Origin: Siccirubricoccus phaeus
GTDB lineage: Bacteria > Pseudomonadota > Alphaproteobacteria > Acetobacterales > Acetobacteraceae
Direction: 5' to 3'
DNA length: 64,000 nucleotides
NCBI RefSeq assembly: GCF_008360935.1
Contig: NZ_SRXO01000009.1
Location: 156,097 to 220,096 of the forward strand
Below are positions 62,817-64,000 of the stretch, one piece after another. The notes beneath the pieces are model-generated. The model was not told the origin of the DNA and did no database searches. It saw only the letters and a program-made list of their open reading frames with translations. How positions within the stretch are numbered: position 1 is the stretch's first letter; every line of letters starts with the position of its first letter. The position numbers and the translations under genes were made by a program.

Positions 62817-63755
62817 TCAGCGCCGGCCGCGCAGCAGGGCCATGAGCAGCGCGCCGGCGGCGGCGGGCAGCAGCCAATTGGCGCGCGGGGCCGGGGGGCA
62901 GTCCGCCGCCGCTGGGGCCGGCGCCTCTTGCAGCCCGGCCCAGGCGCGGGTGAATTCGGCGCCCAGCAGGAAGATCTGCGCCGAGTAATAGACCCAGAGC
63001 ATCACCCCCAGCAGCGCCCCGGCCGCGCCATAGGAGGAGGCGGGGGAAGTGCTGCCGATGTACCAGCCGATCAGCGACTTGCCCAAGGTGAAGAGGAAGG
63101 CGGTGACGAGCGCGCCCACCACCACATCGCCCCAGGCGACGGGCCGGTTCGGCAGGATCTTGTAGATGGCGGCGAAGAGGGCGGCGACCAGCAGGAAGGA
63201 GAGGCCGAAATTCGCCAGGCCGAGCAGCAGCAGCACTTCCGGCACCACCCCACCGGCCCAGCTCCCGAAGGCGGAGAGCACCGCGCTGGCGACCAGCGAG
63301 GCAAGCAGCAGGCAACCGGTCGCGATGACGGCGAGAAGGGCGGCGAGCTTCGCCCGCACCACCCGCGTCACCGCATCGCCCCGCGGCGGGGGGGCGCGCC
63401 AGATGGCGTTCAGCGCCGATTGCACCTCCCCGAACACGCCGCTCGCGGTCAGCAGCAGGGTGACGACGCCGATGAGGGTGGCGATGGTGCCGGAGGTGCG
63501 GTTGCCGGCGCCGACGATCATCGCCTCCACCGCCTCCGCCCCCGCCTGGCCGAGCAGGCCGGCGAGCTGTTCGGAGATGGCGCCATGCACCGCCGCTTCG
63601 CCGAAGACCGAGCCGGCGATGGCGGTGGCGATGACCAGCAGCGGGGCGATGGAGAAGACGGCGTAATAGGCGATGGCGGCGCCGCGGCTCAGCGCGTCGT
63701 CCTCGATATAGCCCTCGATGCTGCGGCGCAGCAGGGTCCAGATCCGTCGCAGCAT
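62817..63755 (-). CDS. YihY/virulence factor BrkB family membrane protein
   Basis: 312 residues from ATG 63755. ALSRGAAIAYYAVFSIAPLLVIATAIAG, ALNAIWRAPPPRG and GDVVVGALVTAFLFTLGKSLIGWYIG, ASSYGAAGALLGVMLWVYYSAQIFLLGAEFTRAWA form the family's six-helix layout. Inner membrane, function not established (former RNase BN). The C-terminal tail is short and basic. Confidence 0.9.
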   Translation of the reverse strand: MLRRIWTLLRRSIEGYIEDDALSRGAAIAYYAVFSIAPLLVIATAIAGSVFGEAAVHGAISEQLAGLLGQAGAEAVEAMIVGAGNRTSGTIATLIGVVTLLLTASGVFGEVQSALNAIWRAPPPRGDAVTRVVRAKLAALLAVIATGCLLLASLVASAVLSAFGSWAGGVVPEVLLLLGLANFGLSFLLVAALFAAIYKILPNRPVAWGDVVVGALVTAFLFTLGKSLIGWYIGSTSPASSYGAAGALLGVMLWVYYSAQIFLLGAEFTRAWAGLQEAPAPAAADCPPAPRANWLLPAAAGALLMALLRGRR

Positions 63756-64000
63756 GCTCCGTGCGCTCCGATCCCCCCGGGCGCGGAACGGGCGAGCCGG
63801 TCCCCGGTTGCCGCCGCCGATGGCGGCGGAATGATGGGGGCTTGGCCCCCGAACCGCAGCGGAGGGCGCTGCCCTCTGCACTCCCGCCGGGGGTTGCCGG
63901 CACTGCCGGCAACGCCCGTCCCCGGATCCCGGCGTGGGGGGGGGGGGGGGGGGCGCCCCCGGCCCCCGCCGGGGGGGCGAACCCGGCCCGATAAGATGGC
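63756..64000. other. Intergenic end of window with hairpins and poly-G
   Basis: No supported gene. Two small hairpins (ggagggc/gccctc-type near 63862-63881 and gttgccggca/tgccggcaac near 63893-63914) and a run of 18 G at 63936-63953 inside C/G-only sequence. The homopolymer may be a sequencing or assembly artefact. Confidence 0.5.

Noticed and set aside
63936..63953. Poly-G tract as a phase-variable site
   Set aside because: It is not within or just before a supported gene, and lies in C/G-only sequence at the window edge. An assembly artefact is equally likely.

Overview
The window is very GC-rich chromosomal DNA with tightly packed, often 4-nt-overlapping genes, several Bug/TctC solute-binding proteins and many hydantoinase A/B genes. 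This gene content suggests a soil or water alphaproteobacterium of the Acetobacteraceae (Roseomonas-like) type. The assignment is inferred from gene content only.

Layout. 1-6751: a leftward glycosyltransferase/glycogen-debranching pair, then small envelope genes, a TRIC-type channel, a lipoprotein and an unusual three-part fusion (HdeD-like membrane domain, papain-like NCSS/TGHA domain, MFS transporter). 6752-9540: gene-poor decayed DNA with a small orphan gene and two copies of a ~70-bp repeat that flank a vapBC-type toxin-antitoxin module whose toxin gene is cut short. 9541-23530: a ~14-kb integrative element inserted at the 3' end of tRNA-Ser(CGA), bounded by a 14-nt direct repeat of the tRNA end. 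Its left half (+ strand) carries a DNA methyltransferase, a PD-(D/E)XK endonuclease, a DUF488 protein, a conserved protein of unknown function and a VapD-like (Cas2-fold) ribonuclease. Its right half (- strand) carries a P4-type integrase, an AlpA-like HTH protein, a primase-polymerase/RepA-like ATPase, and small overlapping genes resembling terminase small subunit and scaffold proteins. Together this looks like a phage-satellite-like element carrying a defence cassette, the most interesting part of the window.

23652-43578: chromosomal housekeeping and transport genes: an EmrAB-type efflux pump with a MarR regulator, amidase plus macro-domain protein, gamma-glutamyltransferase, CsaA, xanthine phosphoribosyltransferase, Hsp70-like protein, Bug proteins (one decayed), an enolase-superfamily enzyme, BenE, RecQ, DUF1003 and a lone DUF4096 transposase-type protein. 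Intergenic gaps hold several families of hairpin repeats.

43655-60643: a catabolic region with three hydantoinase/oxoprolinase A-B pairs, a complete TRAP transporter (P, Q, M) embedded in an eight-gene operon, a MaoC hydratase-like protein and two Bug proteins. Inference: uptake and ring opening of a cyclic amide/imide or similar acid. 60732-63755: glycerophosphodiesterase, DUF2235 hydrolase and YihY-family membrane protein. The right edge contains low-complexity G/C sequence.
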